Shown here piece after piece: positions 8,724 to 16,938 of a stretch of DNA of 61,065 bases. Source of the DNA: Amycolatopsis saalfeldensis (lineage in GTDB: Bacteria > Actinomycetota > Actinomycetes > Mycobacteriales > Pseudonocardiaceae); assembly GCF_900110575.1 (NCBI RefSeq), contig NZ_FOEF01000033.1, positions 1 through 61,065 on the forward strand, in the 5' to 3' direction. How positions within the stretch are numbered: position 1 is the stretch's first letter; the number at the start of each line of letters is the position of its first letter. A program made the translations under genes and the position numbers. Under the pieces are notes generated by a model. That model worked only from the letters and a program-made list of their open reading frames with translations. It did no database searches and was not told where the DNA came from.

Positions 8724-9395
8724 GGCCTGATCCGGGTTCGGGCCGCCGGCCTGTGCGGCACCGATCTCAAGATGGCCGGCGGGAAGACGGGGCCGGACTG
8801 GCCCTGCCCGTGGTGATCGGGCACGAGATCGCCGGCGAGGTGGTGTCCACATCGGACGGTTTCATCCCACCCGGCACCCGAGTGGCCCGCCACTCCTGTC
8901 TCACCTGTGGACGGTGCGCGTCGTGTGCGCGGGGAACAACGACACCTGCGCCGACATCGCCCTCGTCGGACTCGGCACGCGTTGCACGGACGGGGCCGGG
9001 TCAAGGCGGGCGAACGCGTCATCGTGGTCGGCGCGGGCGGGCCAGGGCTCAACGGCGTCCAGATCGCGGCCGGTGCGGGCGCGAAGTCGCAACCCGCAGC
9101 GCCGGGAGGTCGCGCCGGCCGACGGCGCAGACCGCGCGGTTCCCATGGCGGACGCGTCGTGTGCTGCGGGTACACCCCGGGGCGCGAGTTCGGGATCGAG
9201 TCCACCGGCCCGGCCGGTCGCGAACTGAGCGTGCTCGGCTCGCGTGGTTCGACCTTCGCGGACGCGGCCGCCGCGCTGGCGGCCGTCGATCGCGGCGAGG
9301 CCCCCGGATCGACTCGGTGTACCGCCTCGACCAGGTCGACGACGCCTTCACTTGGCTCACGCCAGGCGCTGGGCCGCGTCGTGATCGTGCCCTGA
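8724..9395 (+). pseudogene. Zinc-dependent alcohol dehydrogenase pseudogene
   Basis: Medium-chain dehydrogenase segments appear in order but in shifting frames. They are LIRVRAAGLCGTDLKMAGG (catalytic Cys region), VIGHEIAGEVV with GTRVARHSCLTCGRCASC (GHE and the start of the structural zinc cluster), NNDTCADIALVGLGT, VKAGERVIVVGAGGPGLNGV (Rossmann GxGxxG), and a C-terminal IESTGPAGRELSVLGSRGST, ALAAVDRG and DSVYRLDQVDDAFTWL, ending in GRVVIVP. At least four frameshifts and missing residues make it non-functional. It lies between the TetR pair and the operator-bearing promoter of the monooxygenase operon, so it may be an ex-member of that regulon. Confidence 0.8.
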
Positions 9396-9444
9396 CCGAC
9401 CTCCGCGAGCACGCGGGATGTCCGTCGCCTAACAGCCTACAAAA

Positions 9445-9511
9445 GGGAACGGTCGTTTGCCTTAAGCATTCCCCGGTGCTACGTTGTCCTTGAAACGGGA
9501 ACGAACGTTTT
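9445..9511 (+). promoter_or_regulatory. Promoter with two AACG-N2-CGTT operators
   Basis: Operator 1 has AACG at 9448-9451 and CGTT at 9454-9457, within GGGAACGGTCGTTTGCC. Operator 2 has AACG at 9500-9503 and CGTT at 9506-9509, within GGGAACGAACGTTTTC. A plausible sigma-70 promoter, TTGCCT (9457-9462), 17 bp, TACGTT (9480-9485), has operator 1 on the -35 and operator 2 just downstream of the start point. This is typical of TetR repression. The two operator centres are 52 bp apart. Confidence 0.6.
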
Positions 9512-9566
9512 CATTAAGGCGATGAGGCTTACCCCTCACCACGGACCGAAACTCCAGGAGGCCGCC

Positions 9567-11018
9567 ATGACGCCGTCATCCAACCCCCCGGCCCCGCCGG
9601 CCACGACCGACGTGCTGATCGTCGGTGCGGGCCCGGCCGGTCTCGCCCTGGCCGCGAGCCTCCGCCAGCTGGGCGTGGACCACGTCCTGATCGACCGCCA
9701 CGACGACGTCCAGCCCGGCAGCAAAGCCGCCGCGATCCAGCCGCGAGCGCTGGAATACCTCGACCGGACCGGGGTGGCCGACCGGCTGATCCAAGCCGGC
9801 GACCGGGGCCGCGGCTTCCGCCTGCACGACCGGACCCAGACCCTGCTCAGCGCGTCCTACGACAACCTCGACACGCCATACCCCTTCGTGCTGCTGATCT
9901 CCCAGCAAACCACCGAAACCCACCTGCTCGCCCACCTGGACGAACTCGGCGGGAAGGTCCACCGAGGACACACATTCCTCGGCTACACCCCCGACTTCCC
10001 GGGCGTCGCAGCCACCATCGCCGGACCGGACGGCATCCAACGCTCGATCTCGGCCCGCTACCTGATCGGCTGCGACGGCGTCCACAGCGCCGTGCGCGCA
10101 GCCACCGGGATCGGCTTCCCCGGCAACGCACCCGAGCAACTGTTCGCCATCGCCGACATCCGCACGAACTCGCCCGCCCTACCCCAGGAAGACACCACGT
10201 TCTACCTCTCCCCAGCGGGAATGCTGCTCATCTCCCCACTCGCCGGCGGCCTGCACCGCGTCGTCGGCCCCACCCCGAACCCGGCCACCCCGACCGCCGA
10301 CGACATCAGGCGGCTGCTGGCCGAACGAGGCCCGCACGCCGACGACATCCAAGTAACCGAAGTCGTGTCCGCCTCGACCTACCGCGTCCAGGAGCGGGTG
10401 GCCGAACGTTTCAGCGATGGCCCGGTTTTCCTCGCCGGCGACGCCGCCCACACCCACAGCCCGGCCGGCGGCCAGGGCATGAACACCGGCATCCAGGACG
10501 CCGGCAACCTGGCCTGGAAACTGCACGCCGTCCTCACCGGACTGGCCCCCACCACCCTCCTGGACACCTACCACCACGAACGACACCCCATCGCGGCCGG
10601 ACTGGTCGCGTTCACCAGCCAGTTCGCCACACTGGCCAATCTGCGCGACCCGGCCGACGGCGAACTGCGCAACCGCGTCCTCGCCGCCGCCGCGAGCACT
10701 CCCGGCGTCACCGAATGGATCGCCACCAAACTCGCCCAACTCGACCTCGGCTACACCAACGAACCCGACCACGGACCCGTCGGCACCCGCGTCTCACCGA
10801 ACACCGTCCCCACCACCGGCCTGCACTGGACCCTGGCCCTCGACCGACCGGACCACACCGGTGACCACGGCGTGCTGGCCATCCGCCACGTTTCCGGCCT
10901 CGAGTCACCGCTGCTGGTTCGGCCCGACGGCTACCTGGCCGCGTACGGCGTGCCCACCGAGCCCGAGAAGGTGCTTGACCAGCTCTCGTCGTACCTGCCG
11001 GCGCACCCCACCCGATAA
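9567..11018 (+). CDS. FAD-dependent aromatic monooxygenase (PheA/TfdB family)
   Basis: The protein is 483 residues from ATG 9567 (AGGAG 6 nt upstream; an earlier ATG at 9522 lacks a ribosome site). The FAD hydroxylase signatures are complete: GAGPAG at residues 20-25, the DG motif YLIGCDGVHSAVR near residue 170, and the GD motif VFLAGDAAHTHSPAGGQGMN near residue 290. The family hydroxylates phenols or polyketide aromatics with NAD(P)H and O2; close relatives inactivate rifamycin or tetracyclines, so a detoxification role is possible. The C-terminus is short compared with PheA-type enzymes (no full thioredoxin-like domain). It is the first gene of an operon with an amidohydrolase and a glyoxalase-ABM fusion, behind a double TetR operator. 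Confidence 0.88.
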   Translation: MTPSSNPPAPPATTDVLIVGAGPAGLALAASLRQLGVDHVLIDRHDDVQPGSKAAAIQPRALEYLDRTGVADRLIQAGDRGRGFRLHDRTQTLLSASYDNLDTPYPFVLLISQQTTETHLLAHLDELGGKVHRGHTFLGYTPDFPGVAATIAGPDGIQRSISARYLIGCDGVHSAVRAATGIGFPGNAPEQLFAIADIRTNSPALPQEDTTFYLSPAGMLLISPLAGGLHRVVGPTPNPATPTADDIRRLLAERGPHADDIQVTEVVSASTYRVQERVAERFSDGPVFLAGDAAHTHSPAGGQGMNTGIQDAGNLAWKLHAVLTGLAPTTLLDTYHHERHPIAAGLVAFTSQFATLANLRDPADGELRNRVLAAAASTPGVTEWIATKLAQLDLGYTNEPDHGPVGTRVSPNTVPTTGLHWTLALDRPDHTGDHGVLAIRHVSGLESPLLVRPDGYLAAYGVPTEPEKVLDQLSSYLPAHPTR

Positions 11019-11028
11019 GGAACCCCCC

Positions 11029-12276
11029 ATGGCCACCCTCATTCGCCAGGTCGCCGTTTTCGACGGCACACAACACCTTCCCGGACAGGACGTCCTGATC
11101 GACGGCGGCCTGATCGCCGCGACCGGCCCGGCTCTGGCCGTGCCACCGGGCGCCACCGTCATCGACGGCACCGGCAAGACCCTGCTGCCCGGGCTGATCG
11201 ACGCCCACGTCCACACCACCAGCGCCACCCAGCTGCGCCAGTCACTGGTCTTCGGGGTCACCACCGAACTCGACATGGGCGGCGAACCCGAGATGTCCCG
11301 CCGGCTGCGTGCTCTTGCCCGCACGCGCGACGACGTCGCGGACCTCCGCATCGCCACCACCGGGGCCACCGCACCGCACGGCCATCCCGGGCAGCTGGTC
11401 GAGATCGGCCTGCTCAAGCCCTTTCCCACCATCGAGGGTCCGGACGACGCCGCGCGGTTCGTGGCGGACCGGATCGCCGACGGCGCCGACCACCTCAAGA
11501 TCTTCATCGAAGACGGCACGGTGGCCGGCAAGCCCATGCCCACCATGTCCGACGAGACGGTGATCGCTCTGGTCGAGGCGGCTCATGCACACGGGTTGCG
11601 CACCGCGGCCCACACCTGGACCCGCGGCGCGGTGCGGCAGGCGATCGCCTGCGGCGTCGACATCCTGGCGCACCCGCCGTCGGACGGACCGTCCGGCCAG
11701 AAGCTGATCGAAGCCGTGGCGGCCGCGGGCTGCACCGTAGTCGCCACGCTGCCACCGCTGGCCGGGATGAGCGCGTCGCCGCCCGAGTTCGATCTGGCGC
11801 AGGATCCGAGGCTTCGGCCGTACGCCGATCCGGAGTGGCTGGCCGGCCTCGACCGCATCCGCGCGATCGACCCCGGCAGCCGGATGGGACCGCTGGGGGT
11901 GCGCACCTCCGACGCCGCCGACGCGTCCGTCCGGATGTTCCGGCTCGGGGTCCCGCTGCTGGCCGGCACGGACGGCACCGGCGGGGACCACCCGACCACC
12001 CACGGCATCAGCTACCACGGCGAACTCGGCCTGCTGGTCGCGGCCGGCCTCACCCCGGCCGAGGCACTGACCGCGGCGACCGCCGCCCCGGCCGACGCCT
12101 TCGGCCTCGACGACCGGGGCCGCGTCGCCGTCGGGCTACGCGCCGATCTGGTGCTGGTCAACGGAAATCCGCTCGACGACATCACCGTTTTGCGCGACAT
12201 CACCACGATCTGGCGGAACGGCACCACCGTCGACCGCTCCGCCGGCCTTCCCGAACAGGAGCTGATCCACTCATGA
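11029..12276 (+). CDS. Amidohydrolase family metal-dependent hydrolase
   Basis: The 415-residue protein starts at ATG 11029, ten bases after the monooxygenase stop, with AAGGA upstream. Motifs of cyclic amidohydrolases are visible: LLPGLIDAHVHTTSAT (HxH metal ligands, near residue 60), DHLKIFIEDG (lysine near 160), RTAAHTW and VDILAHPPSDG (further histidines), and LLAGTDGTGGDHPTTHG (C-terminal Asp). The composite-domain TIM-barrel ends with GLRADLVLVNGNPLDD, usual for dipeptidase- and imidazolonepropionase-like members. It would hydrolyse a C-N bond or lactone-like substrate; the actual substrate is unknown. Its stop overlaps the ATG of the next gene, so translation is coupled. Confidence 0.85.
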   Translation: MATLIRQVAVFDGTQHLPGQDVLIDGGLIAATGPALAVPPGATVIDGTGKTLLPGLIDAHVHTTSATQLRQSLVFGVTTELDMGGEPEMSRRLRALARTRDDVADLRIATTGATAPHGHPGQLVEIGLLKPFPTIEGPDDAARFVADRIADGADHLKIFIEDGTVAGKPMPTMSDETVIALVEAAHAHGLRTAAHTWTRGAVRQAIACGVDILAHPPSDGPSGQKLIEAVAAAGCTVVATLPPLAGMSASPPEFDLAQDPRLRPYADPEWLAGLDRIRAIDPGSRMGPLGVRTSDAADASVRMFRLGVPLLAGTDGTGGDHPTTHGISYHGELGLLVAAGLTPAEALTAATAAPADAFGLDDRGRVAVGLRADLVLVNGNPLDDITVLRDITTIWRNGTTVDRSAGLPEQELIHS

Positions 12277-13043
12277 GCACGCAGGAAATCCCGTCCCACC
12301 AAGGCATCCACCACCTCAAGCTCCCGGTCACCGACCTCGAACGCAGCACCCGCTGGTACCACGACGTCCTCGGCGCCCGGCGGCTGACCGAACTGGACCA
12401 CCGCCGGCCCGACGGCACCCTCTTCGCAGTGATCCTCGACATCCCCGGCATCAACGGCAAAGTCGAACTGCGGCTGGACCCGGCCACCGCCGCCGCCCTC
12501 AAGGGCTACGACTTCCTCACCCTGACCATCGAGGACCGCCCAGCGCTGGACGCCTGGATCGCCCGCCTCGACGCCCTCGGAATCCCGCACTCGCCCGCCA
12601 TCGTCGCGATGGTGGGCTGGCTCCTGGTGGCCACCGACCCCGACGGCCAGCGCCTGCGGTTCTACACCAGGCAGCCCCACGGACTCGAACCATCCACTGT
12701 GGAGTTCAAGTCACCCTGGCTCGGCACCGGCCCCCTCGCCCCGGAGCAGGACACCGCCGTTTGCGCGGTCGCCACGATGAAAGCGCTTCCCGGCCACGCG
12801 GACGAGGTGCGCGAGCTGATGCGCTCGGTCGCGCAAGACACCCGGCAGGAGGACGGCTGCCTGGCCTATCTGGTGCACCAGGCCGAGGACGCACCCGGCA
12901 CCGTCGTGGTCTACGAACGCTGGGCGAGTCCGGCCGCGCTCGCCGCGCACCACCGGACCGCGCACATGGACGCCTTCAAGAAGGCCACCGGTTCCCTCGT
13001 GGAATGGCCGCCGCGGCAGGAAATGCTCACCCCCTGCGACTGA
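12273..13043 (+). CDS. Glyoxalase/VOC domain fused to an ABM domain
   Basis: The 256-residue protein starts at ATG 12273, overlapping the previous stop. Residues 10-135 form a vicinal-oxygen-chelate domain (GIHHLKLPVTDLERSTRWYH, DVLGARRLTELD; ending DPDGQRLRFYT, where the usual metal-binding Glu appears to be replaced). Residues of about 165-250 form an antibiotic biosynthesis monooxygenase (ABM) domain (VATMKALPGHADEVRELMRS, DGCLAYLVHQ, VVVYERWASPAALAAHHRT). ABM domains oxidise aromatic polyketides or quinols without cofactors; VOC domains cleave or isomerise such products or bind them as resistance proteins. The fusion next to an FAD hydroxylase suggests sequential handling of one aromatic compound. 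Confidence 0.85.
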   Translation: MSTQEIPSHQGIHHLKLPVTDLERSTRWYHDVLGARRLTELDHRRPDGTLFAVILDIPGINGKVELRLDPATAAALKGYDFLTLTIEDRPALDAWIARLDALGIPHSPAIVAMVGWLLVATDPDGQRLRFYTRQPHGLEPSTVEFKSPWLGTGPLAPEQDTAVCAVATMKALPGHADEVRELMRSVAQDTRQEDGCLAYLVHQAEDAPGTVVVYERWASPAALAAHHRTAHMDAFKKATGSLVEWPPRQEMLTPCD

Positions 13044-13067
13044 CGACCCCCGCCGGCGCTCACGAAC

Positions 13068-13271
13068 TCACACCAGACGCGGTGCCGTCGTGATGTCCTC
13101 GGCCGTGAGACGGAACTCGACGGGGTAGGCCTCGGGATCGGTCGCGGTGTCCGGTTCCGTCGAGCGCCAGGAATACCAGCACGCGGTACAGGAACTCATC
13201 GTCCAGTGTCCGGGCACAGGCGAAAACGCGACCGGGCCGGCCTCGGCCGATCGGCACCGTGGGCAGATCAT
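13068..13271 (-). CDS. vdcD: VdcD-like non-oxidative hydroxyarylic acid decarboxylase small subunit
   Basis: The 67-residue protein has two CxxC pairs (MICPRCRS and SCTACWYSW) followed by RSTEPDTATDPEAYPVEFRL, the signature of the D subunit of vanillate/4-hydroxybenzoate decarboxylases. The pairs probably bind a metal, and the subunit is needed for full activity with some hydroxyarylic acids. The ATG at 13271 overlaps the stop of the UbiD-family gene (ATGA). It is the last gene of the three-gene operon ubiX-ubiD-vdcD and converges on the glyoxalase-ABM gene. Confidence 0.85.
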   Translation of the reverse strand: MICPRCRSAEAGPVAFSPVPGHWTMSSCTACWYSWRSTEPDTATDPEAYPVEFRLTAEDITTAPRLV

Positions 13272-14695
13272 CGGGTCAGCTCCCTCAGCAGGTCTTCCCA
13301 GGCGGCGGATTCCGGATAAGCGCTGACGGGCTGGCTGTATTCGCCGCGCCGGTCCGGGTGCCGCGGGGTGGTGGCGTCGAGGATGAGCCGGCCGTTGACA
13401 CCCTGCGGATGCCCCGACGGGTCCAGTGCGATCTCGTACATCCGCGGCAAGGTGATCGCGTCGAACTCCGGGTTGACCTTGACCGACAACGCCCACATGA
13501 CCTGTTCCAGGTTGAACGGGTCGACTGTCTCGTCCACCACGATGACGATCTTCGAATAGCCGATCCCGTGCGGGGTGGTCAGCGCGCGCAACGCGACCAC
13601 CCGGCCGAACCCGCCGTGCCGCACCCGGGTGGAGATGATCGTGACCAGGCCGTGGGTGTACATCGCGTTGACCGCCTCGACCTCGGGGAAGTCGGCCTTG
13701 AGCCGGCGGTGGATCGGCACGGAGGTGTTGAGGGCGAGCAGGTAGTCGATCTCGGTCCACGGCTGGCCGAGGTAGAGGTGCTCGAAGATCGGGTTCCGTC
13801 GCATGTGGACGCGCTTGACCGTGACGACCGGCAGCTCGCGACCGCCGGAGTAGCTGCCGGTGAACTCGCCGAACGGTCCCTCGTACTCGCGTTCGGCGTA
13901 GTGGACCTCGCCCTCGATCACGATCTCCGAGCCCCACGGCACGTCGAGCCCAGTGTAGGGCGCCCGCACGATCGGGTAAGGCACCCCGCCACGCCAGGCG
14001 CCCGCCATCTCGTACTCGGACTGGTCGTACTCCAGCGGGGTGCTCGCGGCCAGGGTCAGGATGGGATCGTTGCCGATCGCGATCGCGATCGGCAGGCCCT
14101 CGCGCAGCTGCTCGGCGTTGACGATGTGCCGGCCGAAGTCGTGCGGCGGCCCGGACTGGATCCCGAGATGATCGGGCCCCTTCACCTGCAACCGGTAGAT
14201 CCCGACGTTCTGCTTGCCGAAGTTCTCCGGGTCGGCGGAATCCCGGGTGACGACCGCGGCCTTGTCGAGGTAGGGCCCGCCGTCGGCGGGGTTGAGCCGG
14301 AAGACCGGCAGCAGCTCGAACAGGTTGATGCCCTCGGCCACCGTGATCTCCTGCCACGGCGCGTCTTCACGGCGGTCGACCGGGACCGGGAACTTCTGCC
14401 AGCGCTCGCCCAGTTCGAAGAACTGCTCCTTGATCGAGCTGTTCTTGTCCATCCCGAGCATCAGCGCGTGGTTGGCCCACGAGCCGTGCACGTTGAGCGC
14501 GACGCGTGCGTCGTCGAAGCCGTCGATATTGTCGAACAGCAGCGCGGGCGCGGTCTTGCCGTCGAGATTGGCGACGGCCCGGCCGGCCGCGCCGAGATCC
14601 GGTTCCGGGTTGACCGGCCGGTCGATGCGCAAAAGCTGCTTCTCGGCGTCCAGCGCGGCCAGGAAGCCGCGCAGGTCGTCAAAGGGCGGATACAT
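13268..14695 (-). CDS. vdcC: UbiD family hydroxyarylic acid (de)carboxylase
   Basis: The 475-residue enzyme of the UbiD superfamily uses prenylated FMN for reversible decarboxylation of aromatic acids. Recognisable blocks are LRIDRPVNPEPDLGAAGRAV, ALLFDNIDGFDDARV, NVGIYRLQVKGPDHLGIQ, the prFMN/Mn-binding area with EREYEGPFGEFTGSYSG, and VNPEFDAITLP. The length matches VdcC/EcdC-type enzymes. GAGGGG precedes ATG 14695, and the upstream ubiX overlaps it by 17 nt. Together with vdcD this predicts a vanillate-, 4-hydroxybenzoate- or gallate-type decarboxylase; the exact acid cannot be read from sequence. Confidence 0.9.
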   Translation of the reverse strand: MYPPFDDLRGFLAALDAEKQLLRIDRPVNPEPDLGAAGRAVANLDGKTAPALLFDNIDGFDDARVALNVHGSWANHALMLGMDKNSSIKEQFFELGERWQKFPVPVDRREDAPWQEITVAEGINLFELLPVFRLNPADGGPYLDKAAVVTRDSADPENFGKQNVGIYRLQVKGPDHLGIQSGPPHDFGRHIVNAEQLREGLPIAIAIGNDPILTLAASTPLEYDQSEYEMAGAWRGGVPYPIVRAPYTGLDVPWGSEIVIEGEVHYAEREYEGPFGEFTGSYSGGRELPVVTVKRVHMRRNPIFEHLYLGQPWTEIDYLLALNTSVPIHRRLKADFPEVEAVNAMYTHGLVTIISTRVRHGGFGRVVALRALTTPHGIGYSKIVIVVDETVDPFNLEQVMWALSVKVNPEFDAITLPRMYEIALDPSGHPQGVNGRLILDATTPRHPDRRGEYSQPVSAYPESAAWEDLLRELTR

Positions 14696-15272
14696 GGATC
14701 CCCTCTCGGAGCGCGCGGGTGCCTGTCCAGCGGAGGGCGCCCGGCAGGTCGAGCCCGACCTGGTCGAGGATCCGGGCGACCGTCTGGTCGACGAGGTCCG
14801 CGACGCTGGTGGGCCGGTGGTAGAACGCGGGCATGGGCGGCACGATCTGGACGCCCATGCGGGCCAGCGCGAGCAGATTGTCCAGGTGGATCTCGGACAG
14901 CGGCGTCTCCCGGGGCACCAGGACCAGCTTGCGGCGCTCCTTGATGGTGACGTCGGCCGCGCGGGCGATGAGCCCGTCGCCGTAGCCGGTCCGGATCGCC
15001 GCGACGGTTTTCATGCTGGCCGGGACGACGATCATGCCGTCGGTCCGGAACGAACCGCTGGAGACCGGCGCGGCCTGGTCGTTGGCGGCATGGACGTGTG
15101 CGGCGAGGGCCCGGACCTCGGACACCGAGCGGTCGGTCTCCAGCTCGATGGTGGCCCGGGCCCAGTGGCTCAGCACCAGGTGGGTCTCAACTCCCATGTC
15201 CCGCAACACTTCCAGCACCCGGATGCCGAGGATCGCGCCGGTGGCTCCGGTCATCCCGATCACCAGTCGCAT
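14679..15272 (-). CDS. vdcB: UbiX family flavin prenyltransferase
   Basis: The 197-residue protein starts at ATG 15272 with a strong GGGAGGAG about 9 nt upstream. The UbiX fold is clear: MRLVIGMTGATGAILGIRVL at the N-terminus, VVPASMKTVAAIRTGYGDGL (FMN and prenyl-phosphate binding), LVLVPRETPLSEIHLDNLL, and VQIVPPMPAFYHRPTSVADL. It makes prenylated FMN from FMN and dimethylallyl phosphate for the UbiD partner encoded immediately downstream. It is the first gene of the operon and is divergent from a MarR regulator, with a two-palindrome operator between them. Confidence 0.93.
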   Translation of the reverse strand: MRLVIGMTGATGAILGIRVLEVLRDMGVETHLVLSHWARATIELETDRSVSEVRALAAHVHAANDQAAPVSSGSFRTDGMIVVPASMKTVAAIRTGYGDGLIARAADVTIKERRKLVLVPRETPLSEIHLDNLLALARMGVQIVPPMPAFYHRPTSVADLVDQTVARILDQVGLDLPGALRWTGTRALREGIHVSAL

Positions 15273-15308
15273 GAAAACGCTCCTCCCTTGCCCGTCGGGA
15301 CAAACATT

Positions 15309-15333
15309 CCGTACACGGACAGTCCGTATACGG
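15309..15333. promoter_or_regulatory. Double palindromic MarR operator
   Basis: Two 10-bp palindromes, CCGTACACGG (15309-15318, one mismatch) and CCGTATACGG (15324-15333, perfect), lie 15 bp apart in the divergent ubiX/marR promoter. A -10-like TAGAGT (15341-15346) precedes the MarR GTG by 4-7 nt, suggesting a leaderless mRNA. Confidence 0.6.
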
Positions 15334-15349
15334 ACGATGCTAGAGTGGT

Positions 15350-15841
15350 GTGGTGAGCACGTCAACAAGGGCAACCACGGGAACAGCCGGCTCGCTCCCC
15401 GGCTGGGAGCACCCGGAACTCGCCCTGCGCGGATCAACCGGCCATCTACTGCGCCGCGCGATGCAGGTGTACACGTCGGTGTGGACGAGCACCGTTTCCG
15501 ACAAGCTCACGTCACCGCAGTTCGCCGTGCTCGCCGTGCTGTCCACCGAGGAATCGCTGGACCAGCAGACCATCGGCGCCCGGGCCGGGCTGGACAAGTC
15601 CACCTGCGGCCACCTCGTCGAGCATCTGGGCAAGCTCGGACTCGTCAGCGCCACCGTCGACCCGGCCAACCGCCGCCGCAAACTGGTGTCGCTCACCGAG
15701 CGCGGACGCGACACGCTGCGCACCGCGGCACCACTGCGAGCGCAGGCGGAGGAAACCGCACTCGCGGCCCTCACCGGCAAGGAGAAACGCGAGTTGAGCC
15801 GGCTGCTCGGCAAGATGACCGGGCTCAACCAGCCGGAGTGA
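15350..15841 (+). CDS. MarR family transcriptional regulator
   Basis: The protein is 163 residues (GTG 15350, or GTG 15353 one codon later). The winged-helix core is visible: LTSPQFAVLAVLSTEESLDQ, QTIGARAGLDKSTCGHLVEH, LGKLGLVSATVDPANRRRKL, VSLTERGRD. The DPxNRRxK wing is diagnostic of MarR. It is divergent from the ubiX-ubiD-vdcD operon with two palindromes in the shared promoter, so it very probably represses that operon and releases it on binding an aromatic acid, as MarR regulators of phenolic acid decarboxylases do. The start codon sits right after a -10-like hexamer. Confidence 0.9.
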   Translation: MVSTSTRATTGTAGSLPGWEHPELALRGSTGHLLRRAMQVYTSVWTSTVSDKLTSPQFAVLAVLSTEESLDQQTIGARAGLDKSTCGHLVEHLGKLGLVSATVDPANRRRKLVSLTERGRDTLRTAAPLRAQAEETALAALTGKEKRELSRLLGKMTGLNQPE

Positions 15842-15844
15842 GCC

Positions 15845-16306
15845 GGTCAGGATCAGCTCCGGCTTGCCCCGCAGGCGGTCCGCCGGCAGCGGTTCGGTTC
15901 GTCGGCGAACCTCGAGGCGAGGCGGTCCCGGCGCCGGTCGCTCCAGGTATCGAGGGTGTTCCGCGATCTGGTTCATGGTCGTCGTCCGATAGCCGCTGGT
16001 GACGAACAGATCCAGCGCCGCGCGCCCGCAGCTCCTGGCGGTGGTGGTCACGACGGTCTTCGGCCACGGTGGCCGCGGCCTGTTCCGGCGAGCCCCGTGA
16101 GATCCGTCAGCGGACCGTGCCCGGGATGACGACCGGGGCCGCAGCTCTCCATGGCGTGGCTGGCGGCGATCCAGCAGATCGGCCGAGTACAGCACCTCGC
16201 CCTCCGGCGCCCAGCCGAACGTGTCGCGCGGCCCGATGTCGACCAGCCGGGCGGTGACCCCGCCGACCGCGATGCCGGGAGTTCCGGCGAGGAGGCCGGT
16301 GGTCAC
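15845..16306 (-). pseudogene. Decayed MBL-fold and TetR fragments
   Basis: One minus frame starts with a GTG at 16306 that overlaps the stop of the TetR gene (GTGA). It first resembles a metallo-beta-lactamase-fold segment (GIAVGGVTARLVDIGP, then APEGEVLYSADLLD), but the HxHxD region is absent. It then passes through low-information sequence and near 16000 resembles a TetR helix-turn-helix (ALDLFVTSGYRTTTMNQIAE). Neither domain is complete. It looks like two fused remnants between an intact MarR and an intact TetR gene. Confidence 0.5.
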
Positions 16307-16890
16307 TCCGGTTCGGACAGCACCACGCGGAGCTGGTCCACCAGGGTCGCGGTCGGCAAGGAGTTGGTCCTGAGCACGGTCTGGGAGATGAAAGTGCCCA
16401 GCCCCAACGCGATCAGCGCCCATGCGCTGTCGGAGCTGACCCGCCTGCCGGGTTGAAGCCGGCCGAGCAGGGTCAGCAGCGCGTCGTGCAGCTGGATCAC
16501 GTCGTGCCGCTGGGAGTCCCGGATCTGCGGGACCCGGATCGACTCGGCCCAGAACTGGACGATCAGCGACGTCGCCTCGTCGGTGTCGAGCACCGTGGCC
16601 ATCTCGCGGTGGATCACGTCGATGATCTCGGGCACCCGCAACGGCGGCTCGACCTCCGCCGCGTCGTGCAGGGCGGCCAGCACCGGGCGCATCGCCGAGT
16701 CCAGCAACGCTTCGATGATCGCCTGCTTGCTGCGGAAGTACCCGTAGACCGCACCGGAGGACAATCCCACCTCGGCGAAGATGTCCGGCATCGACGTGGC
16801 ATGGAAACCCTTGCGGGCAAAGCAAAGGGTGGCGGCGTCGAGGATCTGCCGCCGACGCTTGTCGCGGTGCTCCTGGCTCACACGGGGCAT
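16303..16890 (-). CDS. TetR family transcriptional regulator
   Basis: The protein is 195 residues from ATG 16890. The HTH at residues 8-55 is clear (RDKRRRQILDAATLCFARKG, FHATSMPDIFAEVGLSSGAV, YGYFRSKQAIIEALLD). The start follows TACAGT by five bases, so the transcript is probably leaderless. It is divergent from an F420-type/SDR/FAD monooxygenase operon, and a near-perfect 34-bp palindrome (16939-16972) lies between them. It is therefore the likely repressor of that operon. The ligand is unknown. Confidence 0.9.
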   Translation of the reverse strand: MPRVSQEHRDKRRRQILDAATLCFARKGFHATSMPDIFAEVGLSSGAVYGYFRSKQAIIEALLDSAMRPVLAALHDAAEVEPPLRVPEIIDVIHREMATVLDTDEATSLIVQFWAESIRVPQIRDSQRHDVIQLHDALLTLLGRLQPGRRVSSDSAWALIALGLGTFISQTVLRTNSLPTATLVDQLRVVLSEPE

Positions 16891-16938
16891 ACCGCACTGT
16901 AGCCCGGCGGCGATCTTGACGACCGGAGCCGCCCAGGC

